NCBI RefSeq assembly: GCF_004209755.1
Contig: NZ_CP035913.1
Span: forward strand, 2,170,001-2,234,000
Direction: 5' to 3'
Origin: Pseudoduganella lutea
Lineage (GTDB): Bacteria > Pseudomonadota > Gammaproteobacteria > Burkholderiales > Burkholderiaceae_D
Length of the DNA stretch: 64,000 nt
This document shows, piece by piece, positions 55,701 through 64,000 of this stretch. The notes under the pieces were generated by a model, which searched no databases, was not told the DNA's origin, and saw only the letters and a list, made by a program, of their open reading frames with translations. A program made the translations under genes and the position numbers. Positions within the stretch are counted from its first letter, which is position 1; each line of letters starts with the position of its first letter.

Positions 55701-56915
55701 TCAATGCCGGCCCAGCGCGTGCGACATCAGCGAACGCTTGACGAATGGCAATTTATCCAGCAAGTTTAGCCCGAAATTGCGTACGGCGCGAACCGGTTCG
55801 AGGTTGGCGCCGAACAGGCGCTGCAAGCCGTCGGTGGTGGCTTGCATCAGCAGCACTTCTTCCTTGCGCGAACGGGCATAGCGGGCAAGCACCCGGTCAT
55901 CGCCGATCGAGCGGTGTTCCTCGCGTTCGGCCATGGCACGCACCAGGTCGCGCACATCGCCAAAGCCCAGGTTCATGCCATGGCCCGCCAGCGGATGCAC
56001 CACGTGGGCGGCATCGCCGATCAAGGCCACGCGCTGCGCCACCAGCGAGTGGGGGCGCACGAGCGTCAGCGGGAATGCACGTACCGATTCGGGCAGCACG
56101 GGTGTGAGCTTGCCGAGCTTGTCCGCGGCGAATTCGGCGAGCCGGTCGGCCAGCGCCTGCGCGCCTTCGCTGCTCAACTGGTCGGCCAGCATGTCCGGTG
56201 CGGACCAGACGAGCGACACGCGGTTGCCCGGCAGCGGCAGCAACGCCACGATGCCGCGATCGCACGTGAACCACTGGAATGCATTACCGTGGTGCGGCAG
56301 CGCCGTGTCGAAATTGGCGACCACGCCTTTCTGGCCGTAGGGCTTGTAATCGAGGCCGATGTCGCACTGGCCGCGGACCCAGGACTGGGCGCCATCCGCG
56401 CCCACGACGAGCGATGCCTTCACGGCGGTGCCATCGGCAAGCTGCACGGCGGCGCCATCCTCGCTGGTCTTCAGCGCCACCGCACGGCCCGTCACGACAT
56501 GCACGTTCTGGGCAAAGCGCAGCGCCGCACCGAGCGCATCGTTCAGGTTGCGGTCTTCGACGATCCAGGCCAGCGTGTTCGCGTGGGCGCCATAGGCATC
56601 GAAGTTCAGGTGGCCGGGTTGCTCGCCATCGCCCTTGATGACCATGCCATCGACCGGGGCGATGCGCAGCTGGTCCATCGCGCCCCACACCTTCAGGTTC
56701 GACAGCAGTTCGTGCGCCGTATGGTTCAGTGCATACACCCGCACGTCCCAGCTGGGCTCGAGGCCATCGGGCTTTGGCGCAGCGGGTGGGCCGAGCAGGG
56801 TAACGCTTTGCCCGGCCTGGGCGAAGGCCAGCGCGGCCGCCTTGGCGATCGCGCCGTTGCCGACGATGCAGACCGCCGTCTGCACGTGGTGCTTGGAGGA
56901 GGATGGCGTGTTCAT
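55701..56915 (-). CDS. UbiH/UbiF/VisC/COQ6-family FAD monooxygenase
   Basis: This flavoprotein hydroxylase, probably of ubiquinone ring biosynthesis, has 404 residues. The N-terminal dinucleotide fold is VCIVGNGAIAKAAAL (a GxGxxxxA variant), the middle DG motif is VVGADGAQSWVR, and the FAD ribityl-binding GDAAHVVHPLAGHGMNLGFGDV is exact for the family. Which ring position it hydroxylates cannot be told. A TATAAT sequence lies only seven bases before the start, so the transcript may have a very short leader. Confidence 0.92.
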   Translation of the reverse strand: MNTPSSSKHHVQTAVCIVGNGAIAKAAALAFAQAGQSVTLLGPPAAPKPDGLEPSWDVRVYALNHTAHELLSNLKVWGAMDQLRIAPVDGMVIKGDGEQPGHLNFDAYGAHANTLAWIVEDRNLNDALGAALRFAQNVHVVTGRAVALKTSEDGAAVQLADGTAVKASLVVGADGAQSWVRGQCDIGLDYKPYGQKGVVANFDTALPHHGNAFQWFTCDRGIVALLPLPGNRVSLVWSAPDMLADQLSSEGAQALADRLAEFAADKLGKLTPVLPESVRAFPLTLVRPHSLVAQRVALIGDAAHVVHPLAGHGMNLGFGDVRDLVRAMAEREEHRSIGDDRVLARYARSRKEEVLLMQATTDGLQRLFGANLEPVRAVRNFGLNLLDKLPFVKRSLMSHALGRH

Positions 56916-57179
56916 GTTGCCATTATAACTTTCACCAGCAAGCGGGGCGCGCGGGGTGCGCTGCCGGGGACGGGCCGGGATGGCTCAGTCCCATACGCGG
57001 GCCATCCCCGCCGGATTGGCGATGCGCTCCCCTACTTCCAGCGCCGCGATGCTGCCATGCCTTGCGTCTGCTACACGCTTCGCCGCCATTGATGCAGCCG
57101 CAAGGATTGCCGGGTCGGCTTGCGGAACTTTGCAAAGCCTATTGCAACTCTGCATTGACCTGCTATAATGCGGCCTCTT

Positions 57180-57255
57180 GGCCTGGTAGCTCAGTTGGTA
57201 GAGCAGAGGATTGAAAATCCTTGTGTCGGTGGTTCGATTCCGCCCCGGGCCACCA
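57180..57255 (+). tRNA. tRNA-Phe (GAA)
   Basis: This is a 76-nt tRNA with D-loop AGTTGGTA, anticodon loop TTGAAAA (anticodon GAA), T-loop TTCGATT and an encoded CCA. The acceptor stem is GGCCTGG/CCGGGCC. It is followed by an intrinsic terminator and is not part of an rRNA operon. Confidence 0.97.
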
Positions 57256-57273
57256 AGAATTCAGCAGTAATAT

Positions 57274-57303
57274 AAAAACGCCACCTTCGGGTGGCGTTTT
57301 TGT
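57274..57303 (+). terminator. Terminator of tRNA-Phe
   Basis: ACGCCACC / GGTGGCGT forms a stem with a TTCG-type loop, flanked by an A run and TTTTTGTTT. It works for the tRNA on the plus strand and possibly in both directions. The following 57304-57621 is AT-rich toward its end and should carry the promoter of the next gene. Nothing else is seen there. Confidence 0.88.
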
Positions 57304-57621
57304 TTCCAGACGGGAAATTCCCTCGTCTGGCTTATATTCCCCCATCTCTCGCGGCCCCTCCTCCCTTGCCGTAACGTCTCGATGACATCGCCTCATCCCC
57401 GAGGCTATTCCACCTCCAGCTCGCCTGCGGAATACGGTCATGTGGCGAATATGCTACTTCCAAGCAATATTAAAAAAATATAGGCAATCCGTCGACACGC
57501 GCTTGTGTTTTAATTACGCCTCAGAAATTAATTCAATTAGGAAAACAAAGTTTTCCATAATCAAGCTCGCTTTCGTCGACCCGGAATGATGGGTGAGCGT
57601 CTCAAGACTGCACAAACTTTT

Positions 57622-58311
57622 ATGAAATACAATTTTTCCATTGCCGGCATCGCATTCGCAGCCTTACTCACCGGCTGCATGACGCCGCCCCAGCTGGCTG
57701 TACCCGTCTCGCCAACCGCGTTCGCCGCCCCGGCCAACAGCTACGGTATCGTCATGACCGCCCTGCCCGCCGTCGATACCCAGTTCCCTGGCGCTGGCTG
57801 CCTGCTGTGCATGGCCGCAGCCTCGGTCGCCAATTCGAGCCTGACCAGCTACACGAAGACACTGCAAACCGAAGACCTCGGCAAGGTGCACCTGGAGGTC
57901 GCCGAGGCGCTCAGGAAGAAAGGCGCTTCCGTGAAGATGATCGACAATATCGACTTCAGCAAGCTGCCCGACAACAACAACACGAAACCGAACTTCGCCC
58001 GCAAGGATTTCACGGGCCTGAAGGCCCAATATAACGTCGACAAACTGATGGTGATCAGCGTGACGATGGTCGGCATCGAGCGCAGCTATGCATCCTACGT
58101 TCCCACGAGCGACCCGAAAGCACGTGTGGCGGGTGTCAGCTATATCGTCAACCTGAACGACAATTCGCTCGAGTGGTACCTGCCGCTGGACGTGAGCAAG
58201 GCCTCCGACGGCAAATGGGACGAACCACCGAAATTCCCGGGCCTGACCAATGCCTATTTCCAGTCCCTTGAACTGGCAAAGGACCGGATCGTGAAGCCGC
58301 TGGCTCAGTAA
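57622..58311 (+). CDS. Lipoprotein of unknown function
   Basis: I do not recognise this 229-residue protein. It has a lipoprotein signal with lipobox ALLTGC (Cys18) and the mature start MTPPQ. The body is mixed alpha/beta, with a hydrophobic, Cys-containing segment at about 58-70 (GCLLCMAAASVANSS) and a repeated pattern of strand-forming residues. The start at 57622 was chosen because the signal begins there. The next gene also encodes an exported protein 26 bases downstream, so the two are likely one operon and may act together at the envelope. Confidence 0.72.
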   Translation: MKYNFSIAGIAFAALLTGCMTPPQLAVPVSPTAFAAPANSYGIVMTALPAVDTQFPGAGCLLCMAAASVANSSLTSYTKTLQTEDLGKVHLEVAEALRKKGASVKMIDNIDFSKLPDNNNTKPNFARKDFTGLKAQYNVDKLMVISVTMVGIERSYASYVPTSDPKARVAGVSYIVNLNDNSLEWYLPLDVSKASDGKWDEPPKFPGLTNAYFQSLELAKDRIVKPLAQ

Positions 58312-58337
58312 TCGCCACTCCGAAAAGACCAGTCACC

Positions 58338-59198
58338 ATGGCAACATCATTCCCGCGCTTCTACGTTTCCCTTCTTGCCGGCGCGATGCTGGCAATTCCT
58401 GCGCAGGCCTTCGATACGGCACCGGACGCGAAGCATGAACAGCTTTGCCTGCGCGGCCCCACCGCCGCGGCGGTTTCATTCCGTGGCGCCGTCAATTACG
58501 ACAAGGCCGGCGGCAAGGCAGGCATGATGATGTATCCGGCGCCAGGCCTGGCCGGTCTTGTAGCAGCCATCGCGACGCATGCCGCCGTGTCGGCCAGCGT
58601 GCGCGAAAGCGAGAAGCAGAAGTTGCGCGAGGAGAGCGATGCCGTCGTGGCGCCGTATCTCGGCGTGCTGGGCCAGTACAAGCACGAAGAATTGATGCGG
58701 GCATCGCTGGTGGCGATGAAGAGCGGTGGCCAGAAGCGTGTCATTCCCCTCGAGGATGCGACGGTTGCCGGCGAACTGCTTGTCGACACCGTACCAACGT
58801 TCTACCTCACGCAGGACCAGCGGGCGATCATCGTGGAGAACGCTGTCCGCATCGAGCGCGGCACCGGCGGCACCTATGAAAAGGTCATCCGTGTGATCTC
58901 GCCCGCGCAGGACGAAAAGGCCGGCGCCGGCCTGTGGCTGGGAAACGAAGCCGCTCTCCTGAAGGCGGAAAGCGCGCGCATCTACGCCCAGTCGCTGGAC
59001 ATTGCCATCGACGACCTGCATGCGCCCACGGAACGCACCGAACCCTTCAAGACCGTGCGCTACGACGAAGGCGGCACGGAGAAAATGGAGCGGGCCCAGG
59101 TCATCGGCCAGCAATGCAGCCACCTTGTGCTGCGCACGCTGCGCGGTGACCTGCTCGCCGTTCCACGCAAGCTGTCCGGAGACGGTTGCAGGAGCTGA
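58338..59198 (+). CDS. Exported protein of unknown function
   Basis: I do not recognise this 286-residue protein. It has a Sec signal peptide (about 1-24, ending AQAFD). A hydrophobic Gly/Met-rich stretch at about 60-80 (MMMYPAPGLAGLVAAIATHAA) could be a membrane-inserting helix. A charged coil follows (about 83-100). The remainder is soluble and mixed, with two Cys near the C-terminus. It follows the lipoprotein gene closely and is probably co-transcribed with it. No catalytic motif is visible. Confidence 0.7.
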   Translation: MATSFPRFYVSLLAGAMLAIPAQAFDTAPDAKHEQLCLRGPTAAAVSFRGAVNYDKAGGKAGMMMYPAPGLAGLVAAIATHAAVSASVRESEKQKLREESDAVVAPYLGVLGQYKHEELMRASLVAMKSGGQKRVIPLEDATVAGELLVDTVPTFYLTQDQRAIIVENAVRIERGTGGTYEKVIRVISPAQDEKAGAGLWLGNEAALLKAESARIYAQSLDIAIDDLHAPTERTEPFKTVRYDEGGTEKMERAQVIGQQCSHLVLRTLRGDLLAVPRKLSGDGCRS

Positions 59199-59847
59199 CC
59201 GGTCAGCTTGCCGTAAGTATTGCGCTGGCGCCGGCGAGCAAGGTGGTCAGGGCGGAAAACAAGTTCCAGCAGCGTGAACTCCCAGCTGTCCCTGCGACAG
59301 CGCGCATGGAAATCGGGGCCGCTGCCGGCCTGCGTCATGCGACGGCATACCCGCGCCGTTCGGCAACGCAGGCCGGCGGAAGCCTGGAGCGATTTCGCAA
59401 ATGTCCGATCGCCGTGCCATCCATGGCATCGAGCCGCATGCCCCGTTTACCCTCCACGTAGCGCACTCATCGCTCATGCGCAATGCGCGATGGCCTGATG
59501 CGCGCGACACCCTTCGCCACACCAGTCGCCCAAACCCAGCACGACGCTGTTCAGGCCAGGCCGGCAATGCCGGCAGTCCACCACCAGCCCTGGGCTGGCT
59601 TGCCAGCCACGCCTGCAGGTGCTTTGCCTTCACCAATCGCACTTCGCCAGTGGAGCGCCTGTCCGTTCGTGGGCGCCGGCACCCGCAAGCCAAGCCATTG
59701 ACTGGCCATCCAAAAATGGCCTCGCCTGTACAAGCCGTGGACGTGGTTTCCAGCAATCACAACGATGATCTCGAAAACTTTACCCACTAAAATTTTGCCG
59801 CCACGTCTTTTGCCGAAGCATCTTTATTTGTTATTATCGAATTGCAA
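59199..59847. other. Long intergenic stretch without a supportable gene
   Basis: About 650 bases of GC-rich sequence ending in an AT-rich promoter region. Open frames exist on both strands (for example 59401-59790 plus and 59247-59756 minus). They have shadow-like, Arg/Pro/Ser-rich composition, no ribosome sites and no recognisable domains. A decayed gene is possible but cannot be shown. Confidence 0.5.
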
Positions 59848-59864
59848 TGCACTGAAATAGTGCA
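59848..59864. promoter_or_regulatory. NtrC-like dyad upstream of gdhA
   Basis: TGCACT-gaaat-AGTGCA is a perfect 17-bp dyad 75 bases before the gdhA start. It matches the NtrC/GlnG consensus (TGCAC-N7-GTGCA) except for the inner half-site base. Position and target gene fit nitrogen control. No clear sigma-54 promoter was found, so it might instead act as a repressor site over a sigma-70 promoter. Confidence 0.6.
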
Positions 59865-59939
59865 GATTGACTCGCACGAGCACCATGCTTCCCTTCGCCG
59901 TCACTTCCGCAGCGACGCCTTTCGTTCTTTGGAATTCAT

Positions 59940-61283
<1,344 letters not shown>

Positions 61284-61343
61284 GCACTCCAGGCTAATCA
61301 GGCGTAACGACCGCCAATACGCCACCCGCAGCTATTACATTGA

Positions 61344-61368
61344 CGCTACCCTCGGGTAGCGTTTTTTT
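61344..61368 (+). terminator. Terminator of gdhA
   Basis: The stem CGCTACC / GGGTAGCG with a short CTC loop is followed by TTTTTTT. It is an intrinsic terminator about 60 bases past the gdhA stop. From here to 61633 the sequence is clearly more AT-rich than its surroundings and carries no supportable gene. Confidence 0.88.
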
Positions 61369-61633
61369 ATCCCTGAGGCTTCACAGGAAGATCCAGGCTG
61401 CAATATAGGCGATTGCAATTGAAATATGAGTTGTGTACATTTAAGAGAGATCGATGACTCAGCTGTCGCCCTTGGTTATATGTTGGAAGTCGCAGCATTT
61501 TCCACAAACGAACATTCTTGCATCGTGTCAAAGAAAATTAACTTAGGAAATTCTCACGAGGCTGGCATGTGCTTCTTGTATAGCCAGATTTCCACTCTTA
61601 TCACTGCCTGCATCACGTAATCTACTAGAAAAT

Positions 61634-62596
61634 ATGCCCACTTTGATCACATCGAAATTACCAGTTCCGAAATCATGGGATGAATTTGAGGATATTACAT
61701 TATCAGCTTCCAAGCTTCGATGGGGACACCCTAACTTTTTCCGCCACGGACGCTCTGGTCAACAGCAACATGGCGTGGACATTTTCGGCGAGGATGAGGT
61801 TCACAGACCGATCGGAATTCAATGCAAGAATACTATAGCTGCGATTTCAGAAAATGTTCTTTTGGCAGAGATTAAAAACGCAGAGTCCTTCCATCCGCCG
61901 CTCTCGGCACTTTACATTGCAACTTCCGTAGATCACGACAGCAAACTGCAAGGCCGCGCAAGAATTATCTCATCCGAAAGGGTTTCACAAAATAAATTTC
62001 CTGTGCATGTACTGTTTTGGAAAGACATAACCGGAGATCTCGCGAAAGACGAGGAAGAATTTATAAAGTATTTCGGAAATTTTTTCGTTCAAACGGCTCA
62101 ACCGCAAACTCATCCCGCAAATGGGAATCCCACTTTCACCATTGACGAAATGGAAATTGTCAGACACCCGGCATTTGCAGGAAAGAGCATACCGCGGAAA
62201 AATATTCTAAAGTGGAGTACTGTCGTTGCTTCGCTAGGCGCACTGGGGCTAATGCTGACATTCTCGAAAGTACTTGGCCCCAACTCCGGCAATTGGACCC
62301 CGTTAGCCATGCTATTATGCATGAGCGGGCTAGTATTGGCCATTATCTCAGAAGTACTATCAAAGAGAAAATTTGAGTATTTCCTTAGGGGCAAATACTA
62401 TCTTGAGGCAAGCACGTCTGACCGAATTCACCTCAACAGCCTTACCGCAACATGTCCTTGGTGTGCGTCGAAAATGCACCTGCGTCACATTGGCCCGAAA
62501 AACGGGGTTAAAGATGATATCTTTATATGCGAAAGAAATCCACGTCAGCACACGATCTTACTGGACCCGACAGTACTTCCAGAAATAAAAGATTGA
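61634..62596 (+). CDS. PD-(D/E)XK nuclease domain + two membrane helices + zinc ribbon
   Basis: This 320-residue protein has a striking domain order. Residues of about 10-160 form a restriction-endonuclease-like domain: SWDEFEDI, HGRSGQQQHGVDIFG with Asp49, then GIQCKNT with Gln63-x-Lys65 (D-Xn-QxK core), and Glu79. Similar HGVDI/QCK nuclease domains occur as effectors of bacterial antiviral systems (recalled, not searched). Two hydrophobic helices follow (about 191-214 and 221-242), then a C-terminal zinc-ribbon candidate (Cys274, Cys277, Cys299, His306). The gene is much more AT-rich than its neighbours and stands alone behind a terminator, suggesting recent transfer. A membrane-tethered nuclease with a defence role is inferred. 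The family is not known to me. Confidence 0.75.
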   Translation: MPTLITSKLPVPKSWDEFEDITLSASKLRWGHPNFFRHGRSGQQQHGVDIFGEDEVHRPIGIQCKNTIAAISENVLLAEIKNAESFHPPLSALYIATSVDHDSKLQGRARIISSERVSQNKFPVHVLFWKDITGDLAKDEEEFIKYFGNFFVQTAQPQTHPANGNPTFTIDEMEIVRHPAFAGKSIPRKNILKWSTVVASLGALGLMLTFSKVLGPNSGNWTPLAMLLCMSGLVLAIISEVLSKRKFEYFLRGKYYLEASTSDRIHLNSLTATCPWCASKMHLRHIGPKNGVKDDIFICERNPRQHTILLDPTVLPEIKD

Positions 62597-62966
62597 TTAA
62601 ATTCTGGTGCCTAATGCTGCTGTGAACTCGGCAGTGAAGCGCACAGGTAGCGCTTTTTCCTTCAAGTTTTCTGTCCACTGCTCCCCAGGGACGTGACCTG
62701 TCCCGACAAAATACCCGTGCCGGCGCGCATCCTCACCGCTGCCTCGCCCAGCCCCGTTCCACCCATGCATGGCTTACCGCCCCGCGTTGGTGCGCCGGGG
62801 TTCCGGCACCAGGGCTATACTGGCCTTGCCATGACCGGACGGCCAGAAGCTTCCGGCATTCCCGGCCCGCGCGGCGGGCATTCGGATTTCATGGCACATG
62901 CGCCCGTTTTCGCGAGCGATATCGCCGCGGGAACGCTCTATTTACGATCACTCAGATAGGGACAAG
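62597..62966. other. Intergenic stretch before the host-attachment gene
   Basis: About 370 bases. Composition returns from AT-rich to GC-rich within the first 50 bases after the nuclease gene. Short open frames exist (62693-62959 plus) but look like random GC-rich sequence. I see no clear terminator or promoter. Confidence 0.45.
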
Positions 62967-63476
62967 ATGAAACCAACCTGGATTATCACGGCCAACGCTG
63001 GCCGGGCACGCATCTTCGAACAAGCCACCTTGACCGAACCGCTGCAGGAAATCGAAGACATGGTCAGCCCCGGCGCCAAGCAGAGCATCTCGGAAGTCGT
63101 TACCGACCAGGCAGGCCCCACGGCCGCAGCCAAGAGCGGCCACAATATCAACAGCGGCAACCAGGCTCCCGGCATCGCGCACAATGCCAATTCGGGCGCA
63201 CCCAACAAGCAGTACCAGCCGGCCGTCACGCCTGCAGAGCAGGAAGCCGACCGCTTCGCCAAGGATATCTCCGCCTACCTGCTCAAGGCGAAGGAGGAAG
63301 GCCGCTTCGGGCAACTCGTCATTTCTGCATCGCCGCAGTTTCTGGGCACGCTGCGCTCGAACATCGATTCGAACCTGAAAGACCTGATCAAGTCCGAATT
63401 CAACAAGGACTACACGCACTTCAACGGTCCGCAGCTGCGCGAGCAGTTGCAGGCGCTGAAGGACAAGCAGGAATAA
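62967..63476 (+). CDS. Host-attachment family protein
   Basis: This small cytoplasmic protein of 169 residues is of the family annotated as required for attachment to host cells (named from Agrobacterium). The N-terminal PTWIITANAGRARIFEQ is the family hallmark and suggests an eRF1/release-factor-like fold. The central segment (about 55-90) is low in complexity, rich in Asn, Gly and Ala. The C-terminal half has ADRFAKDISAYLLKAKEEGRFGQLVI and ASPQFLGTLRS, also typical. The start at 62967 follows TAGGGACAAG. The function is uncertain; in free-living bacteria the attachment name may be misleading. Confidence 0.88.
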   Translation: MKPTWIITANAGRARIFEQATLTEPLQEIEDMVSPGAKQSISEVVTDQAGPTAAAKSGHNINSGNQAPGIAHNANSGAPNKQYQPAVTPAEQEADRFAKDISAYLLKAKEEGRFGQLVISASPQFLGTLRSNIDSNLKDLIKSEFNKDYTHFNGPQLREQLQALKDKQE

Positions 63477-63543
63477 GCTGGTTACCGCGGGCGCCAAGTG
63501 CGCCCGCATCGGCAGCGCACCTGTCATCCTGGCTTTGTGCAGA

Positions 63544-63651
63544 TTAGCGCTGGCAGTCAGCATCGGGATTGGCCTTGTACCCTAAACCGATGCCGATGCC
63601 GATGCCCGGGCCACCGCCAACGCCAGCGCCTCCGACCTGCCACTCCCACGG
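63544..63651 (-). pseudogene. Possible remnant of a Gly-rich protein
   Basis: On the minus strand a 35-residue frame without a start codon reads WQVGGAGVGGGPGIGIG and ends NPDADCQR then TAA. It resembles the C-terminus of a small secreted Gly-rich protein. An in-frame stop lies just upstream, and the neighbouring frame is open, so a frameshifted or decayed gene is possible. A chance Gly-rich frame cannot be excluded. The flanking 63477-63543 holds only a 7-bp GC hairpin without a T run. Confidence 0.25.
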
Positions 63652-63754
63652 TTATCCTTGCGTCGGCCTCTCCTGCCGGCCTCGCCCCAGTGCCGCGTGT
63701 CCGCGGTGAATCGTCGCGCCGGCCGGTACCGGTACCCGGTCGAACGCGCTGTAC

Positions 63755-64000
63755 CTATCTAGCCAACACGCCTGGCGGCGGCAGCCGGTACAGCCCTTCA
63801 CGGTACATCAGCGAAGGCAGCATCACGTGCGCCATCGCCTGGTCCACCTGGGCCTTCGTCGGCGTGCCGGCATCGCTGTCGAACGCCCCGGTAGCGGTAT
63901 CGTAACGGCCCAGCAGCGGGCTGCCGGAGGGGCGCAGGATCGTGGCGCTGCTGCCTTCCAGGTAGGCAAAGTAATTGTTGAACTGCAGGAGCGCACGCCC
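63755..64000 (-). CDS. C-terminal part of an unidentified protein (cut by window edge)
   Basis: This minus-strand frame of 81 codons plus TAG enters from the right edge of the window. The composition is protein-like: ALLQFNNYFAYLEGSSATI, then RYDTATGAFDSDAGTPTK, and a C-terminal helix-forming segment with MAHVMLPSLMYREGLYRLP. I do not recognise the family. The 5' part lies outside the window. It converges on the host-attachment gene. Confidence 0.6.
   Translation of the reverse strand, partial: GRALLQFNNYFAYLEGSSATILRPSGSPLLGRYDTATGAFDSDAGTPTKAQVDQAMAHVMLPSLMYREGLYRLPPPGVLAR

Noticed and set aside
57163..57441. 92-codon minus-strand frame over tRNA-Phe
   Set aside because: It is antisense to the tRNA and its terminator; the encoded stretch is the well-known false protein from reversed tRNA.
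59247..59790. Overlapping frames of 169 (minus) and 129 (plus) codons
   Set aside because: No ribosome site, signal or domain; composition fits random GC-rich sequence.
61426..61620. 64-codon frame upstream of the nuclease gene
   Set aside because: No convincing ribosome site or family; it ends 13 bases before the nuclease start, so a small partner gene cannot be wholly excluded but is not supported.

Overview
The window is a high-GC betaproteobacterial chromosome segment. Protein flavour, gene order (rpe-gph-trpEGDC; btu/cob cluster) and 16S/23S character suggest Oxalobacteraceae, Massilia/Telluria type. This is recognition by eye; no database search was run. There is no phage, insertion sequence, integrase or CRISPR array.

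Layout. Three ribosomal RNA operons all lie on the minus strand. Of the first, the window holds the 5' 911 nt of 16S plus its leader and promoter. The second (about 22.1-27.6 kb) and third (about 33.1-38.6 kb) are complete, in the order 16S - tRNA-Ile - tRNA-Ala - 23S - 5S. The second has an extra, divergent 5S gene beyond a terminator. Between operons 1 and 2 (1.3-21.8 kb) lies a minus-strand envelope-modification module: response regulator, sensor kinase, EptA-type phosphoethanolamine transferase and PAP2 phosphatase. It is followed by a 13-gene plus-strand cobalamin block. cobT-cobS-cobC come first. A cobalamin riboswitch then precedes btuB-btuC-btuD-cobO-cobB-cobU-cbiB-cobD-btuF-cobQ. This block covers corrinoid uptake, adenosylation, amidation, aminopropanol attachment and nucleotide-loop assembly, but no corrin-ring genes. 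A DHA2 drug exporter, a glutathione S-transferase and a probably truncated exported protein follow. Between operons 2 and 3 lie only two paralogous penicillin-acylase-family genes.

After operon 3 (38.6-64 kb) come enoyl-CoA hydratase, an MFS exporter, a universal stress protein, MltA, a 39-residue membrane protein, ApaG, then rpe-gph. A tryptophan operon follows, with a Trp-rich leader peptide and attenuator, trpE-trpG-trpD, a LysE-family exporter and trpC. Convergent to it is a minus-strand series: UbiH-family hydroxylase, DsbC, IorA/IorB molybdenum hydroxylase, MobA/MocA-like cytidylyltransferase and an M61 peptidase. tRNA-Phe, two exported proteins, NADP-glutamate dehydrogenase with an NtrC-like dyad, and an AT-rich gene joining a PD-(D/E)XK nuclease domain to two membrane helices and a zinc ribbon follow. 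A host-attachment-family protein and a partial minus-strand gene close the window.

The main points of interest are the nuclease-membrane-zinc-ribbon gene, the trp attenuator, a palindromic repeat translated in frame inside the LysE-family exporter, the mosaic structure and compensatory changes among the rRNA copies, and the extra 5S gene.
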